Assembly (NCBI RefSeq): GCF_002934235.1
Contig: NZ_PTIS01000004.1
Span: 79,276-143,275, forward strand
Direction: 5' to 3'
Origin: Clostridium algidicarnis DSM 15099
GTDB lineage: Bacteria > Bacillota > Clostridia > Clostridiales > Clostridiaceae
Length of the DNA stretch: 64,000 bases
Part shown: positions 9,565 through 17,856 of the stretch, one piece after another
Layout: each line of letters starts with the position of its first letter
How positions within the stretch are numbered: position 1 is the stretch's first letter
Translations under genes and position numbers: made by a program
Notes under the pieces: generated by a model
Seen by the model: only the letters and a program-made list of their open reading frames with translations
The model's database searches: none
Told to the model about the DNA's origin: nothing

Positions 9565-9624
9565 TAATATAGTAAAATATATATAAATTAAGTACATTAA
9601 AGTTAAATAGTAAAAAGGTTAAAG

Positions 9625-9676
9625 AGTAAATTTGAAAGATTGATTTAACAAAAGACTTTCAAATTTGCTTTTTTTA
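9625..9676 (+). terminator. terminator after the two-domain protein gene
   Basis: A 14-base stem (9625-9638 with 9656-9669, one G-T pair) followed by seven Ts. The rest of the 9565-9798 gap shows only AT-rich sequence. Confidence 0.85.
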
Positions 9677-9798
9677 TTTAATGATAAAAATTTATGATAT
9701 AAAGTATATTATTATTTATTGTAGGTTTAAGTCATAACTGAAAGATATAACTAATATAATTTTATAAGAGTATAAATCTTTTGGATAGGAGTGATAAC

Positions 9799-10386
9799 GT
9801 GAAAGTAATCGTACTAAATAGGAAAAGATTAAAAATAACAACAGTTATAATTTTACTTATGGTAGTATTATTTAGTGCTGAAAAGATGTTTGATAATAAT
9901 TTAAAGCTGGCGGCTTTAGTTAATAGTAATTTAGATGTGTTAAAGGAATATAAGGCATTAGAAAATAAATTTACATACAAACTTCCTGAAGACTTTGAAA
10001 CTAAAGAAATAGATTTTGAAAGTAAGGAGATTGTATATCATAATGCTTTTAATTCTAAGGATCAGAAAATTTATGGATTCGTTCAAGTGTGGAATTATAA
10101 AGAAGATTTAAAGAGTTTTTTAGATAAAAGCAAAGAGGTATCACTTAAAGAAAATACGGTAAAAGATTATAGTATACAAGAAATTAATATTAATGAAAAT
10201 AAGGCCTATGCTATATGTTATACTATGAAAAATGCTAAAGGATCAGTATATACAGCTAACGAGTTTTTCATAGATAATAAGGATAGTTATGTAAGGTTTT
10301 CTTTCTTTACTTTACAGAAAAACTATAAAGAAAATATGTTGTCTATATTTAAAGGACTGGCGTCTAGTTTTAAATATGAAAAATGA
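9799..10386 (+). CDS. uncharacterised membrane-anchored protein
   Basis: 195 residues, family not recognised. GTG at 9799 was chosen because AGGAG stands 7 bases upstream; a TTG at 9781 is in frame but overlaps this ribosome binding site. One hydrophobic N-terminal segment after NRKRLK (about residues 12-30) should place the remaining 165 residues outside the cell. The exported part is mixed alpha/beta and ends in a serine and phenylalanine-rich stretch. It resembles small clostridial proteins with a PsbP-like or stress-related fold only in length and layout, which is weak evidence. It stands alone between two terminators. Confidence 0.7.
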   Translation: MKVIVLNRKRLKITTVIILLMVVLFSAEKMFDNNLKLAALVNSNLDVLKEYKALENKFTYKLPEDFETKEIDFESKEIVYHNAFNSKDQKIYGFVQVWNYKEDLKSFLDKSKEVSLKENTVKDYSIQEININENKAYAICYTMKNAKGSVYTANEFFIDNKDSYVRFSFFTLQKNYKENMLSIFKGLASSFKYEK

Positions 10387-10431
10387 TTTGCTTTAATTAA
10401 GTTAAAGTATTATAATTTTAATAAAAAGAAT

Positions 10432-10461
10432 AGAGAAGCTATATAGCTTCTCTTGTTTTTT
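10432..10461 (+). terminator. terminator before lgt
   Basis: A 22-base perfect palindrome (AGAGAAGCTAT and its complement) followed by TGTTTTTT. Its end is only 12 bases before the lgt start, so the lgt ribosome binding site follows it directly. Confidence 0.85.
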
Positions 10462-10473
10462 ATGGAGGTAAAT

Positions 10474-11244
10474 ATGAAACCAATTCTATTCACTATATTT
10501 GGAATAAATATATATGGATATGGACTAATGATAGCCCTTGGAATATTGTTTGGATTTTTACTTTTAGATAAAAGGGCCAAAGATAAAGGTTATGATAGTG
10601 ATACAATATTTGATGTTACTATATTTGCTATAATAGCAGGCGTTATAGGGGGAAAACTCTTATACATTATAACTGATATAAATGCAATAATTAATAATCC
10701 ATCTATGCTCAAAGATGTAGGAAGTGGATTTGTCGTATATGGATCTATTATAGGAGGAGCTTTGGCGGTATACTTTTACTCAAAAAAGAATAAGTGGAAT
10801 GTTTTAAAGATATTTGACTTAATGATACCCAGCGTTTCTTTAGCACAAGCCTTTGGAAGAATAGGGTGCCTTCTTGCAGGATGTTGTTATGGTGCACCAA
10901 CAAATTCTCCCTTAAGTATAACTTTTACAAATACTTTACTTGCACCACTTGGAATTCCACTTCATCCAACACAGATATATTCTTCTATTCTTGATCTATT
11001 ATTAACTTTATTATTATTATGGTATGATAAAAAAGAGCCAAAACAAGGCCGTGTATTTTCTATGTATATGATTTTATATAGTGTTGGAAGAATTTTAATA
11101 GAGTTTATAAGAGATGACCCAAGAGGAAATGTAGGTATATTTTCAACATCTCAATTTATAGGCATTATAACTATTGTATTAGGTATACTACTATTTAATG
11201 TAGATAAAATTAAAGGGAGATTGGTAAAGAGTGATAAAAAATAA
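10474..11244 (+). CDS. lgt: prolipoprotein diacylglyceryl transferase
   Basis: 256 residues. Lgt moves a diacylglyceryl group from phosphatidylglycerol to the lipobox cysteine of prelipoproteins in the membrane. Seven hydrophobic segments can be traced. The Lgt signature region is seen as FGRIGCLLAGCCYG, the cysteine-containing variant found in clostridia, followed by HPTQIY and later GRILIEFIRDD. ATG at 10474 was chosen for its TGGAGG ribosome binding site. The next gene, which overlaps it, encodes a lipoprotein, one possible substrate. Confidence 0.93.
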   Translation: MKPILFTIFGINIYGYGLMIALGILFGFLLLDKRAKDKGYDSDTIFDVTIFAIIAGVIGGKLLYIITDINAIINNPSMLKDVGSGFVVYGSIIGGALAVYFYSKKNKWNVLKIFDLMIPSVSLAQAFGRIGCLLAGCCYGAPTNSPLSITFTNTLLAPLGIPLHPTQIYSSILDLLLTLLLLWYDKKEPKQGRVFSMYMILYSVGRILIEFIRDDPRGNVGIFSTSQFIGIITIVLGILLFNVDKIKGRLVKSDKK

Positions 11245-12064
11245 AAAAGGGATAGTACTACTTTTTATGTTATCTTTAATTTGTCTATTTACTGGATGTA
11301 CGAAAACAGAAAGTATTAAGGTGAAACTTGGATATAAAAATCAAGATTTTGATTTCATAAAGCAAAATGATGTACCAAAGATAACAATTCAAAGTAATAG
11401 GGATAATGGGTTTAAATTTATAGTAACAGATAAAAGAACTGTAAATGACATTTATAATATATTATCTAGCGGGAAAGCTGTTGAAGGAAAGACTAATTTA
11501 GATGCAGATTATACATTTGAAATTTATGAAAATGAAGATAAAATACATAAGTTTAGTTATGTTGCTGGGATTCAAGAAAAAGGTATGGGTAATTTTTATG
11601 ATGAAAGTAAGAATTATGTGGTTTCAAAAAGAATAGATAATGATATAATTAAAAATATGGCTACACTTAGAAAACCAAGAAATTTTGAAACATTATACTA
11701 TGACTCAATACTTGCGTTTATAGATCAAAATATTAAGAATACAATGAAAGATGAAAAGAAGATAGGCGTTAACATCTCAAATGATGTGGAAGTAGCTAAA
11801 TATATGCTTTCTATTGATATAGAAGACTTTAAGATAAATCTAAAAAACAAAATGAGTAATTTGAGTTTGGTAGAAGATAACAAGGAAGATTTCGATATAT
11901 TGATTAATGTAAAAACTTATGGATATAAGACAACAGTTTATAAAAGTGTAATTACACTATATAATAAAACAGATAATAGTGAAACTGATTATTATGTATG
12001 GTGTAAGAATGAAGATAAAGATTGGAAAATAAATATAACTGAAAAGAAGCCGCTAGACTTCTAA
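11231..12064 (+). CDS. uncharacterised lipoprotein
   Basis: 277 residues. The N-terminus is a type II signal peptide with lipobox LFTGC (Cys at about residue 23), so the mature protein should be diacylated by the Lgt encoded just upstream. The GTG start overlaps the end of lgt by 14 bases, with GGGAGA about 10 bases before it, suggesting translational coupling. The mature part is mixed alpha/beta with no recognised domain. The C-terminal half (YKTTVYKSVITLYNKTDNSE onward) reads like a small ligand-binding or assembly domain, but that is only an impression. Confidence 0.8.
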   Translation: MIKNKKGIVLLFMLSLICLFTGCTKTESIKVKLGYKNQDFDFIKQNDVPKITIQSNRDNGFKFIVTDKRTVNDIYNILSSGKAVEGKTNLDADYTFEIYENEDKIHKFSYVAGIQEKGMGNFYDESKNYVVSKRIDNDIIKNMATLRKPRNFETLYYDSILAFIDQNIKNTMKDEKKIGVNISNDVEVAKYMLSIDIEDFKINLKNKMSNLSLVEDNKEDFDILINVKTYGYKTTVYKSVITLYNKTDNSETDYYVWCKNEDKDWKINITEKKPLDF

Positions 12065-12086
12065 TTTTATTGAAGGGGGATATTTT

Positions 12087-12932
12087 ATGAGTAGTTGTTC
12101 AAGTTGTCCTAGTAAAGATAAATGTAGTGTTAAAAAAGAAGGAAAAGAAAGCTCGTGTTCAAAGCTTTTACCAAAGCATGGTAACATAAAAAATATAATA
12201 GGAGTAATCAGTGGTAAGGGTGGGGTTGGAAAGTCTACAGTAACTGGTATCTTGGCTGTGGCATTAAGAAACCAAGGATATAGTGTTGGAGTGCTAGATG
12301 CAGATATAACAGGTCCTTCAATGCCTAGATTTTTTGGAATAAATGAAAGAAGAGCATCTATGATTCCATCGGGAGAAAAAGATGAGGTGAAATTTATTCC
12401 AATTGAAACCAAACTTGGAATTAAGGTTATATCAATAAATTTGCTTACAGAAGAAGAAGAACAACCTGTTATTTGGAGAGGTCCAATTATAACAGGGGTT
12501 TTAAATCAGATGTATTCCGATACTGAGTGGGGGGAATTAGATTATCTATTAATAGATATGCCACCAGGTACTGGAGACATAGCACTTACTGTAATGCAAA
12601 GCTTCCCTATATCTAATATGGTAGTTGTTTCAACACCTCAAGATATGGTTTCTATGATAGTTAAAAAGGTAGTAATAATGACAGAAAAACTTGGGGTAAA
12701 TGTTAAAGGCGTAGTACAAAATATGGCTTACATAGAATGTGACAGTTGTGGGGAAAGAATGAGAGTATTTAGCAAAAAGTCTGCAGAGGAACAAGCTGAA
12801 TATTTAGGATTACCACTTTTAGCAGAATTACCTATAAATTTAGATTTAGTAGAGAATTTAGAAGCTGGAACAGCAGAAGAATATGTAAGGGGACATAAAG
12901 AGTATAACGAAATAATAAATAAAATAATATAA
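12087..12932 (+). CDS. Mrp/NBP35 family ATP-binding iron-sulfur carrier
   Basis: 281 residues. Mrp/ApbC proteins are P-loop NTPases that bind and pass on Fe-S clusters in the cytoplasm. The N-terminus has a cysteine cluster (CSSCPSKDKC, then a further Cys). The deviant Walker A reads GKGGVGKST (about residues 44-52), the Walker B region is LLIDMPPGTGD, and the C-terminal CxxC (IECDSCGERM) is the cluster-binding pair of the dimer. GGGGGA precedes the ATG. The next gene on the strand is a small ferredoxin, a fitting neighbour for an Fe-S carrier. Confidence 0.93.
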   Translation: MSSCSSCPSKDKCSVKKEGKESSCSKLLPKHGNIKNIIGVISGKGGVGKSTVTGILAVALRNQGYSVGVLDADITGPSMPRFFGINERRASMIPSGEKDEVKFIPIETKLGIKVISINLLTEEEEQPVIWRGPIITGVLNQMYSDTEWGELDYLLIDMPPGTGDIALTVMQSFPISNMVVVSTPQDMVSMIVKKVVIMTEKLGVNVKGVVQNMAYIECDSCGERMRVFSKKSAEEQAEYLGLPLLAELPINLDLVENLEAGTAEEYVRGHKEYNEIINKII

Positions 12933-13023
12933 TATATCTTTTAATAACTAAAAGCGTGCATAAACACTAGATATAATGCTCATAATAACTTTAAATAATT
13001 TAATATTAGTGGAGGTTTTTTTT

Positions 13024-13212
13024 ATGAAAGCTAATGTAGATAAAGATGTTTGTATAGGATGCGGATTATGTCCTTCTATATGCATAGAAGTATTTGAAAT
13101 GGATGATGATGGCAAAGCAAAGGTAATAGTAGATGAAGTACCAAAAGACCACATTGACGATGCTAAAGAAGCTGCTATAAGCTGCCCTGTAAATGCTATT
13201 TCAGTAGAATAA
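13024..13212 (+). CDS. ferredoxin, single [4Fe-4S] type
   Basis: 62 residues. A small electron carrier with CIGCGLC near the N-terminus and SCPVNAI near the C-terminus, enough to bind one [4Fe-4S] cluster as in the Thermotoga/Clostridium 4Fe ferredoxins. An additional cysteine in PSICIEVF lies where the fourth ligand is expected. The ATG at 13024 follows GGAGG by 8 bases; a longer in-frame reading from 12976 lacks a ribosome binding site. It follows the Mrp gene by 91 bases and ends in a strong terminator. Confidence 0.92.
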   Translation: MKANVDKDVCIGCGLCPSICIEVFEMDDDGKAKVIVDEVPKDHIDDAKEAAISCPVNAISVE

Positions 13213-13248
13213 AAAAGAACGGATTGTTTAGACAATCCGTTCTTTTTT
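13213..13248 (+). terminator. terminator after the ferredoxin gene
   Basis: A 16-base perfect stem with a TTAG loop directly after the stop codon, ending in six Ts. It may also stop the minus-strand small gene that converges on it. Confidence 0.92.
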
Positions 13249-13277
13249 GTTAATATGTTAATGATTTATTGTTTTTG

Positions 13278-13457
13278 TTAGTAGAAGTCTAGAAGTCTTT
13301 GCTTTGATATAGATGAACAATTAGAAGAATATACATTTATATTATCTCCAGATTTTTTAAAACTAGAGGCTTTGTTTAAAGGCAATAAACAAAGAGTACA
13401 GTCTTCAAATATAATTAAGGCTTCTGATGATGAGTTTTCAATTATTTTACCTTTCAT
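13278..13457 (-). CDS. small hypothetical protein, 59 residues
   Basis: The minus strand has an ATG at 13457 preceded by AAGAGGTGAT at good spacing, and an open frame of 59 codons ending in TAA at 13278. The protein starts MKGKIIENSSSEALIIFEDC and is rich in Ser, Lys and Ile, with four cysteines (two in DCTLC) and no membrane segment. The beginning resembles short beta-rich clostridial proteins of the DUF3006 kind. It lies 51 bases after padR on the same strand and could share its transcript. No function is proposed. Confidence 0.6.
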   Translation of the reverse strand: MKGKIIENSSSEALIIFEDCTLCLLPLNKASSFKKSGDNINVYSSNCSSISKQRLLDFY

Positions 13458-13508
13458 ATATAAATCACCTCTTAATATATAGTATTACGAATAAGGTTAA
13501 CTATATAC

Positions 13509-13961
13509 TTATAAATAAAGATCTTTATATATTAATTTAAATACTTCAAGAGCCTCTTCGATTTTGTTTTGTAAAAGAAACTTTTTGCTTTCTAACTCAA
13601 CAGCCCCCTCTGTAGTTAATGTATATATTTTCTGAAACTTTTTTTCTGGATTATCCCACTCACCTTTAACAAAGCCTTCCTTTTCATTCTTTTTAAGTAT
13701 TGGATATATACCGCCAGTACTTGGTACCCATAGCCCATTAGTTTTTTCGCCTATCTTATGTGATATATCATTTCCATTAGTAGGACCTAAACTTAAGATG
13801 TAAAGTACATATACAGGAAGAAGGCCTTTTGTAAAAACTTGGCCTACTGCTTCCTTTTCTTTTTGTACTTTTTTAAGTTCTGATAGTTTTCGTTTATATT
13901 CTTCATATAAGCGTTTTTCTTCAGATTTTATTTCCTCATCACTAAAATCATTATTGTGCAT
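13509..13961 (-). CDS. PadR family transcriptional regulator
   Basis: 150 residues. A charged N-terminal helix (about residues 10-38, probably coiled coil) precedes a PadR winged helix: GLLPVYVLYILSLGPTNGNDISHKI, then GLWVPSTGGIYPILKKNEKEGFV and the wing KKFQKIYTLTTEGAVELES. PadR proteins are repressors released by small ligands or stress. It is the second gene of a degV-padR operon, 9 bases after degV. The palindromic repeats upstream of degV are the likely binding site. The N-terminal extension is longer than in typical PadR proteins. Confidence 0.92.
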   Translation of the reverse strand: MHNNDFSDEEIKSEEKRLYEEYKRKLSELKKVQKEKEAVGQVFTKGLLPVYVLYILSLGPTNGNDISHKIGEKTNGLWVPSTGGIYPILKKNEKEGFVKGEWDNPEKKFQKIYTLTTEGAVELESKKFLLQNKIEEALEVFKLIYKDLYL

Positions 13962-13970
13962 ATAATAAAA

Positions 13971-14825
13971 CTACTCTTCTTTAAATATGGATATAGCTAT
14001 GAAACCAGGGCCAGTATGAACACCTACTACAGGACCTACTTCGCCAAAACCTACAGTAGTAACATTATTATAATCCTTTAACATATCACGTATCTTTATA
14101 CATTCTTCTAGGGCATCACCATGAGCTACCCAAAGGCTAGCTTTATGTTTGTCTATCTCATTTTTTATTATAGTTAAAAATTTTGATAGAGCTTGTTTTT
14201 TTCCTCTTATTTTATCATAGGTATAATAAACACCATCTTCGTTTATGGAGATTATAGGTTTTATATTAAGTAATTCTCCGATGGTTCCAGAGACTCTACC
14301 TATTCTGCCACCTTTTTTTAAATATTCTAGGGTATCAACCATAAAGAAAACAGATACTTTATCCTTTATCTTTGGCAGACTAGATACTATTGATTCATAA
14401 CTTTCACCTTTATCTATTAACTTACCGCATTCTACTATTAGGGGAACTGTACCAAAAGATATTAATTTAGAATCAAAAATTGTAGATACTATTTCAGGAT
14501 GATTTTCACTAATAAGCTTAAGGCTATTTGAGGTTCCAGATAAGCCACTAGATATACAAATTGCTATTGCATGAGTATACCCTTCTATTTTCAATTTCTC
14601 AAAAAGATTATTCATATCATTCATTGATGGTAATGAGGTTTTAGGTATTTCAACTTTTAAATTATCATATACATATTGAGGTGTTATATCCACTCTATCA
14701 GTATATTCCTTATCACGATAAATCACCTTAAGGGGTAGTATATGAACATTATATTTATTTATAAATTCTTCTGGTAAATCAGAAGTGCTATCTGCAATTA
14801 ATGCTATTTTCTGTAGGTTTTCCAA
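13971..14825 (-). CDS. DegV family fatty-acid-binding protein
   Basis: 284 residues. DegV/FakB-like proteins bind a fatty acid between two domains; FakB members present it to the kinase FakA. The motifs ADSTSDLP at the N-terminus, VVPLKV-like VHILPLKVIY, the SSGLSGT loop and GPGFIAI at the C-terminus are all present. TTG at 14825 was chosen because TTGGAGG lies 8 bases upstream; the in-frame TTG at 14840 overlaps this ribosome binding site. No fakA gene is in the window, so a role in phospholipid synthesis is inferred from the family only. Confidence 0.92.
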   Translation of the reverse strand: MENLQKIALIADSTSDLPEEFINKYNVHILPLKVIYRDKEYTDRVDITPQYVYDNLKVEIPKTSLPSMNDMNNLFEKLKIEGYTHAIAICISSGLSGTSNSLKLISENHPEIVSTIFDSKLISFGTVPLIVECGKLIDKGESYESIVSSLPKIKDKVSVFFMVDTLEYLKKGGRIGRVSGTIGELLNIKPIISINEDGVYYTYDKIRGKKQALSKFLTIIKNEIDKHKASLWVAHGDALEECIKIRDMLKDYNNVTTVGFGEVGPVVGVHTGPGFIAISIFKEE

Positions 14826-14875
14826 ATTTAACGCCTCCAAAACTTTATTTATTCTATTATATCAACATTCAACAA

Positions 14876-14911
14876 CTATATCAATAGTGATATATATCAA
14901 TAGTGATATAG
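14876..14911. promoter_or_regulatory. tandem palindromic operator upstream of degV-padR
   Basis: Two copies of the inverted repeat TATATCA-ATAG-TGATATA stand side by side, overlapping by two bases (14877-14894 and 14893-14910). They lie about 50 bases upstream of degV, where a PadR repressor would be expected to bind for autoregulation. The repeat is seen; the bound protein is inferred. Confidence 0.6.
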
Positions 14912-15013
14912 TTATTAAATTTATATAAAAAAGATGTGTATAAGTGGTACGTCTTTTTAAAATATAATATTTATATAATAAAGTCTTAAAGATATTAATA
15001 GTTAGCGACCTTT

Positions 15014-16015
15014 TTAATGAAGAGATATTTCATTGGATTTATCTACTATATTCCACCAAGTTTTACCTTCACTTAATGAGACTATATTACCGTTCTCATC
15101 TTTTAACTCGGTGACACTATTTGAGTCTTTCTTACTCCAAAGTATTGGGATTACCTTACCTTGGCTTAATACATAGCCATTACCTTCACCAACTAAAGGT
15201 ATTTCCACGTGAATTTTGTCTTTGCTTAAAGTTATAGTAGTTTGTTGAATAACTATGTTATTTAATTCTATTTCAGAGTTATTTGATTTGTCTATAAATA
15301 TATCTTCACCAATAAACTTTTTATATATACCTTCTTCATACTTATAAGATGTATCATAATATTTATTCATATTTATTTTTATATCCCTGCAATTTTTAAA
15401 ATCTTTATTATTCCAATAAGAAGAATCAAATTTTAAATTCGAAGTTGGAATTTTGTTAAATTGTTTTTCGGTTAATAGTGACGTTATTTTTTCACTTGAC
15501 GTATAAAGGTTATGGGGAGGCTTTTTAGAATTATCTCTCCAATATGAATCACCAAATCTCATTTCATTTAGACTCATAAGATTATTTGAATCAATTGATT
15601 TTAAAGCATCTTCACTTCCTCCGCAATGTGCAAAGGGAAGATCTAGGCTTTGAGATATTTCTATGAAATAAGGTCGTACACTTCGAATTGGGCCTATTTT
15701 TTTAGCTATTTCCATGTGAAATAGGGCTATGAACCTAGATATACCACCTTCGGCCATGGTTTCAAAAACAATGTCTGCATTAGATAATCCTGACTGAGGT
15801 CTGGCATCCTTTGAATTTTCTATTATAGCCATAAAAGGTAGTGAGGTATTGTTTGAAGTCATGGGTTTACCTGTAAAAGGGAAGGTCTTTTCTTCTATAG
15901 AATCAGAAACATCAATAGGTAAAGGTTCAGTATTGTTAGGCATGATAGCTTCGCTAGATGAGCACCCGTATAAGATTGTAGAGATTATTAGTATAGATAA
16001 AATCTTTTTATTCAT
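15014..16015 (-). CDS. DUF3048 lipoprotein (YerB-like)
   Basis: 333 residues of unknown function, exported. A signal peptide ends in the lipobox LYGCSSS (Cys at about residue 18). The DUF3048 core includes PFMAIIENSKDARPQSGLSNADIVFETMAEGGISRFIALF and later PIRSVRPYFIEIS, HCGGSEDAL and FGDSYWRDNSKKPPHNLYTS; the C-terminal subdomain has DENGN and GKTWWNIVD. It closely follows the family of B. subtilis YerB. Its ribosome binding site TAGGAGG is preceded by a structured leader (16028-16190), so post-transcriptional control is possible. Confidence 0.92.
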   Translation of the reverse strand: MNKKILSILIISTILYGCSSSEAIMPNNTEPLPIDVSDSIEEKTFPFTGKPMTSNNTSLPFMAIIENSKDARPQSGLSNADIVFETMAEGGISRFIALFHMEIAKKIGPIRSVRPYFIEISQSLDLPFAHCGGSEDALKSIDSNNLMSLNEMRFGDSYWRDNSKKPPHNLYTSSEKITSLLTEKQFNKIPTSNLKFDSSYWNNKDFKNCRDIKINMNKYYDTSYKYEEGIYKKFIGEDIFIDKSNNSEIELNNIVIQQTTITLSKDKIHVEIPLVGEGNGYVLSQGKVIPILWSKKDSNSVTELKDENGNIVSLSEGKTWWNIVDKSNEISLH

Positions 16016-16027
16016 CTTTTCCTCCTA

Positions 16028-16190
16028 AGGTTTAAATTTATCCGATGGCCACCATCCATAACACACCTATCCTCTTCAAGGTGGGGATGACGGATACTAC
16101 GCCCCTTTATAAGTTCTTCTAATACCAAGATGGAGAGAGGCATTCCTTATAAGCAAACTCCACCTGTGTCTAAGAATCACTTTATCATAG
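16028..16190 (-). ncRNA. candidate structured leader RNA of the DUF3048 gene
   Basis: This intergenic stretch is richer in G and C than its surroundings. Three nested helices can be drawn: 16040-16044 with 16091-16095, 16053-16057 with 16085-16089, and 16064-16068 with 16079-16083. A second domain pairs 16101-16106 with 16136-16141 around a small TCTT/AAGA hairpin. On the minus strand this last helix has a G-U pair, on the plus strand an A-C mismatch, favouring the minus strand. AGGTG can also pair with CCACCT at 16160-16165, which would exclude the third helix, as in a switch. None of the riboswitch signatures I know (T-box, S-box, lysine, FMN, TPP, THF, M-box) is present; 6S RNA cannot be ruled out. 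Confidence 0.5.
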
Positions 16191-16278
16191 GGTAGTAATT
16201 AAAAAAATATAGATATTTAATTATATGCCTTAAATAAATAATTAATTCCGATAAAACAAACAATAATGATTTTCTTTA

Positions 16279-16307
16279 TTGGAATTGAATCTAAATTGAA
16301 TTATACT
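16279..16307 (+). promoter_or_regulatory. sigma-A promoter for pepA
   Basis: TTGGAA at 16279-16284, a 17-base spacer and TATACT at 16302-16307, with 33 bases to the start codon. It lies outside the structured element, so that element is probably not part of the pepA leader. Confidence 0.65.
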
Positions 16308-16340
16308 GTATATAAAGAATAGATTGGAGAGGTGATTACG

Positions 16341-17816
16341 ATGGAATTTTTTATTAAAGATTTAAATTCTTCTGATTATGAGGGATTAATTTATCCACTT
16401 TTTTATGAGGATAATGGGGAAGATACTTGTGATTGTGTAAAGTCTAAGGTTCAAAAATTAAAGAGCTCAGACAAGTTTAAAGGTGAATGTGGAGAAATAT
16501 TTTGTATAGTAGAAGAGACTGAAGATAAACTTCAATATACTTTATTATTAGGACTTGGGAAAAAAGAAGAACTAACTTCAGAAGGAATAAGGATAGCCTA
16601 TTCTAAGGTTTTAAAAAAGGTAAAAGAACTTAAGCTTAGCATGATAGCTGTGAAAATGTTCAATTCAGAAAAGATATGTATAAAAAGAAGAATAAAGGCT
16701 ATGTATGAAGGAATGGTTCTTGGAGATTATAAGTTTGATAAGTATATAAGTGATAAAAAAGAATCTTCAGTAAAGAGCATATTTATAAAAGCTATTAAAG
16801 ATGAAGACATAAATAAGGCACAAGAAGCATTAGATGAAATTAAGATTTTAACATCATCAGTTATTGAGGCAAGGAACTTAGTAAATGAACCAGCTAACAT
16901 ACTTTATCCTAAAGAATTAGCTAAAAGAGCTGAAAGGATCGGAGAAGAGTATGGATTTGAAGTGGATGTTTATGGCAAAGATAAAATAGAAGAATTAGGA
17001 ATGCATTCATTTCTCGAGGTAGCTAAAGGTTCATCAAGATCTCCAAAGCTCATAGTTATGAGATACATGGGTGATGAAGAAAATAAAGAAGATATCCTAG
17101 GGCTTGTAGGTAAAGGTCTTACTTATGATTCAGGTGGATATTCAATAAAGCCAACAGATGGAATGGTTATGATGAAAAGTGATATGGGTGGTGCGGCAGC
17201 TGTTATAGGAGCTATGGCATCTATATCTAAGATGAAATTAAAGACTAATGTTGTTGCAGTTATTGCTTCTTGCGAAAATATGATTTCTGGAAAGGCTTAC
17301 AAGCCAGGAGATATAATATCTTCTATGGCAGGTAAAACTATAGAAGTATTAAATACAGATGCAGAAGGACGTTTAACATTAATAGACGCAGTTCATTATA
17401 TAATAGAAAAAGAAAATGTAAGTAAGGTTATAGATTTGGCTACACTTACTGGAGCTGTATTAGTTGCTTTAGGTGATACTACAACAGGAGTGGTTACAAA
17501 TAATAAAGACTTTTACAAAGAGCTTCAAAGAGCTTCAGAGCTTTCAGGAGAAAAGGTTTGGGAACTTCCATCCTTTGATGAATATAAAAAGCTTATTAAA
17601 TCAGATATAGCAGATTATAAAAATATTGGTGGAAGAAATGCTGGTACCATAACAGCAGGGTTATTTATAGGCGAATTTGTACAAAATAAGCCATGGTTAC
17701 ATTTAGATATAGCTGGAACAGCATGGAGCGAAAAAGATAATGGATACTTATCTAAAGGTGGAACAGGGGCAGGAGTTAGAACTTTATATTATTTAGCAAA
17801 AGAAAAGTGTGAGTAA
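16341..17816 (+). CDS. pepA: leucyl aminopeptidase, M17 family
   Basis: 491 residues. A cytoplasmic two-metal exopeptidase that removes N-terminal residues, usually as a hexamer. The C-terminal catalytic domain shows VGKGLTYDSGGYSIKP and MKSDMGGAAAV, then NTDAEGRLTLIDA, which supply the metal ligands and the bicarbonate-binding arginine. The N-terminal 170 residues are the variable macro-like domain. ATG at 16341 follows GGAGAGGTGA; a GTG at 16332 lies inside that ribosome binding site. It is followed 40 bases later by a phosphohexomutase gene. Confidence 0.94.
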   Translation: MEFFIKDLNSSDYEGLIYPLFYEDNGEDTCDCVKSKVQKLKSSDKFKGECGEIFCIVEETEDKLQYTLLLGLGKKEELTSEGIRIAYSKVLKKVKELKLSMIAVKMFNSEKICIKRRIKAMYEGMVLGDYKFDKYISDKKESSVKSIFIKAIKDEDINKAQEALDEIKILTSSVIEARNLVNEPANILYPKELAKRAERIGEEYGFEVDVYGKDKIEELGMHSFLEVAKGSSRSPKLIVMRYMGDEENKEDILGLVGKGLTYDSGGYSIKPTDGMVMMKSDMGGAAAVIGAMASISKMKLKTNVVAVIASCENMISGKAYKPGDIISSMAGKTIEVLNTDAEGRLTLIDAVHYIIEKENVSKVIDLATLTGAVLVALGDTTTGVVTNNKDFYKELQRASELSGEKVWELPSFDEYKKLIKSDIADYKNIGGRNAGTITAGLFIGEFVQNKPWLHLDIAGTAWSEKDNGYLSKGGTGAGVRTLYYLAKEKCE

Positions 17817-17856
17817 ATAGTATGAAGTAAGAAGTAAAATGAAGGGAGAACTTTAT

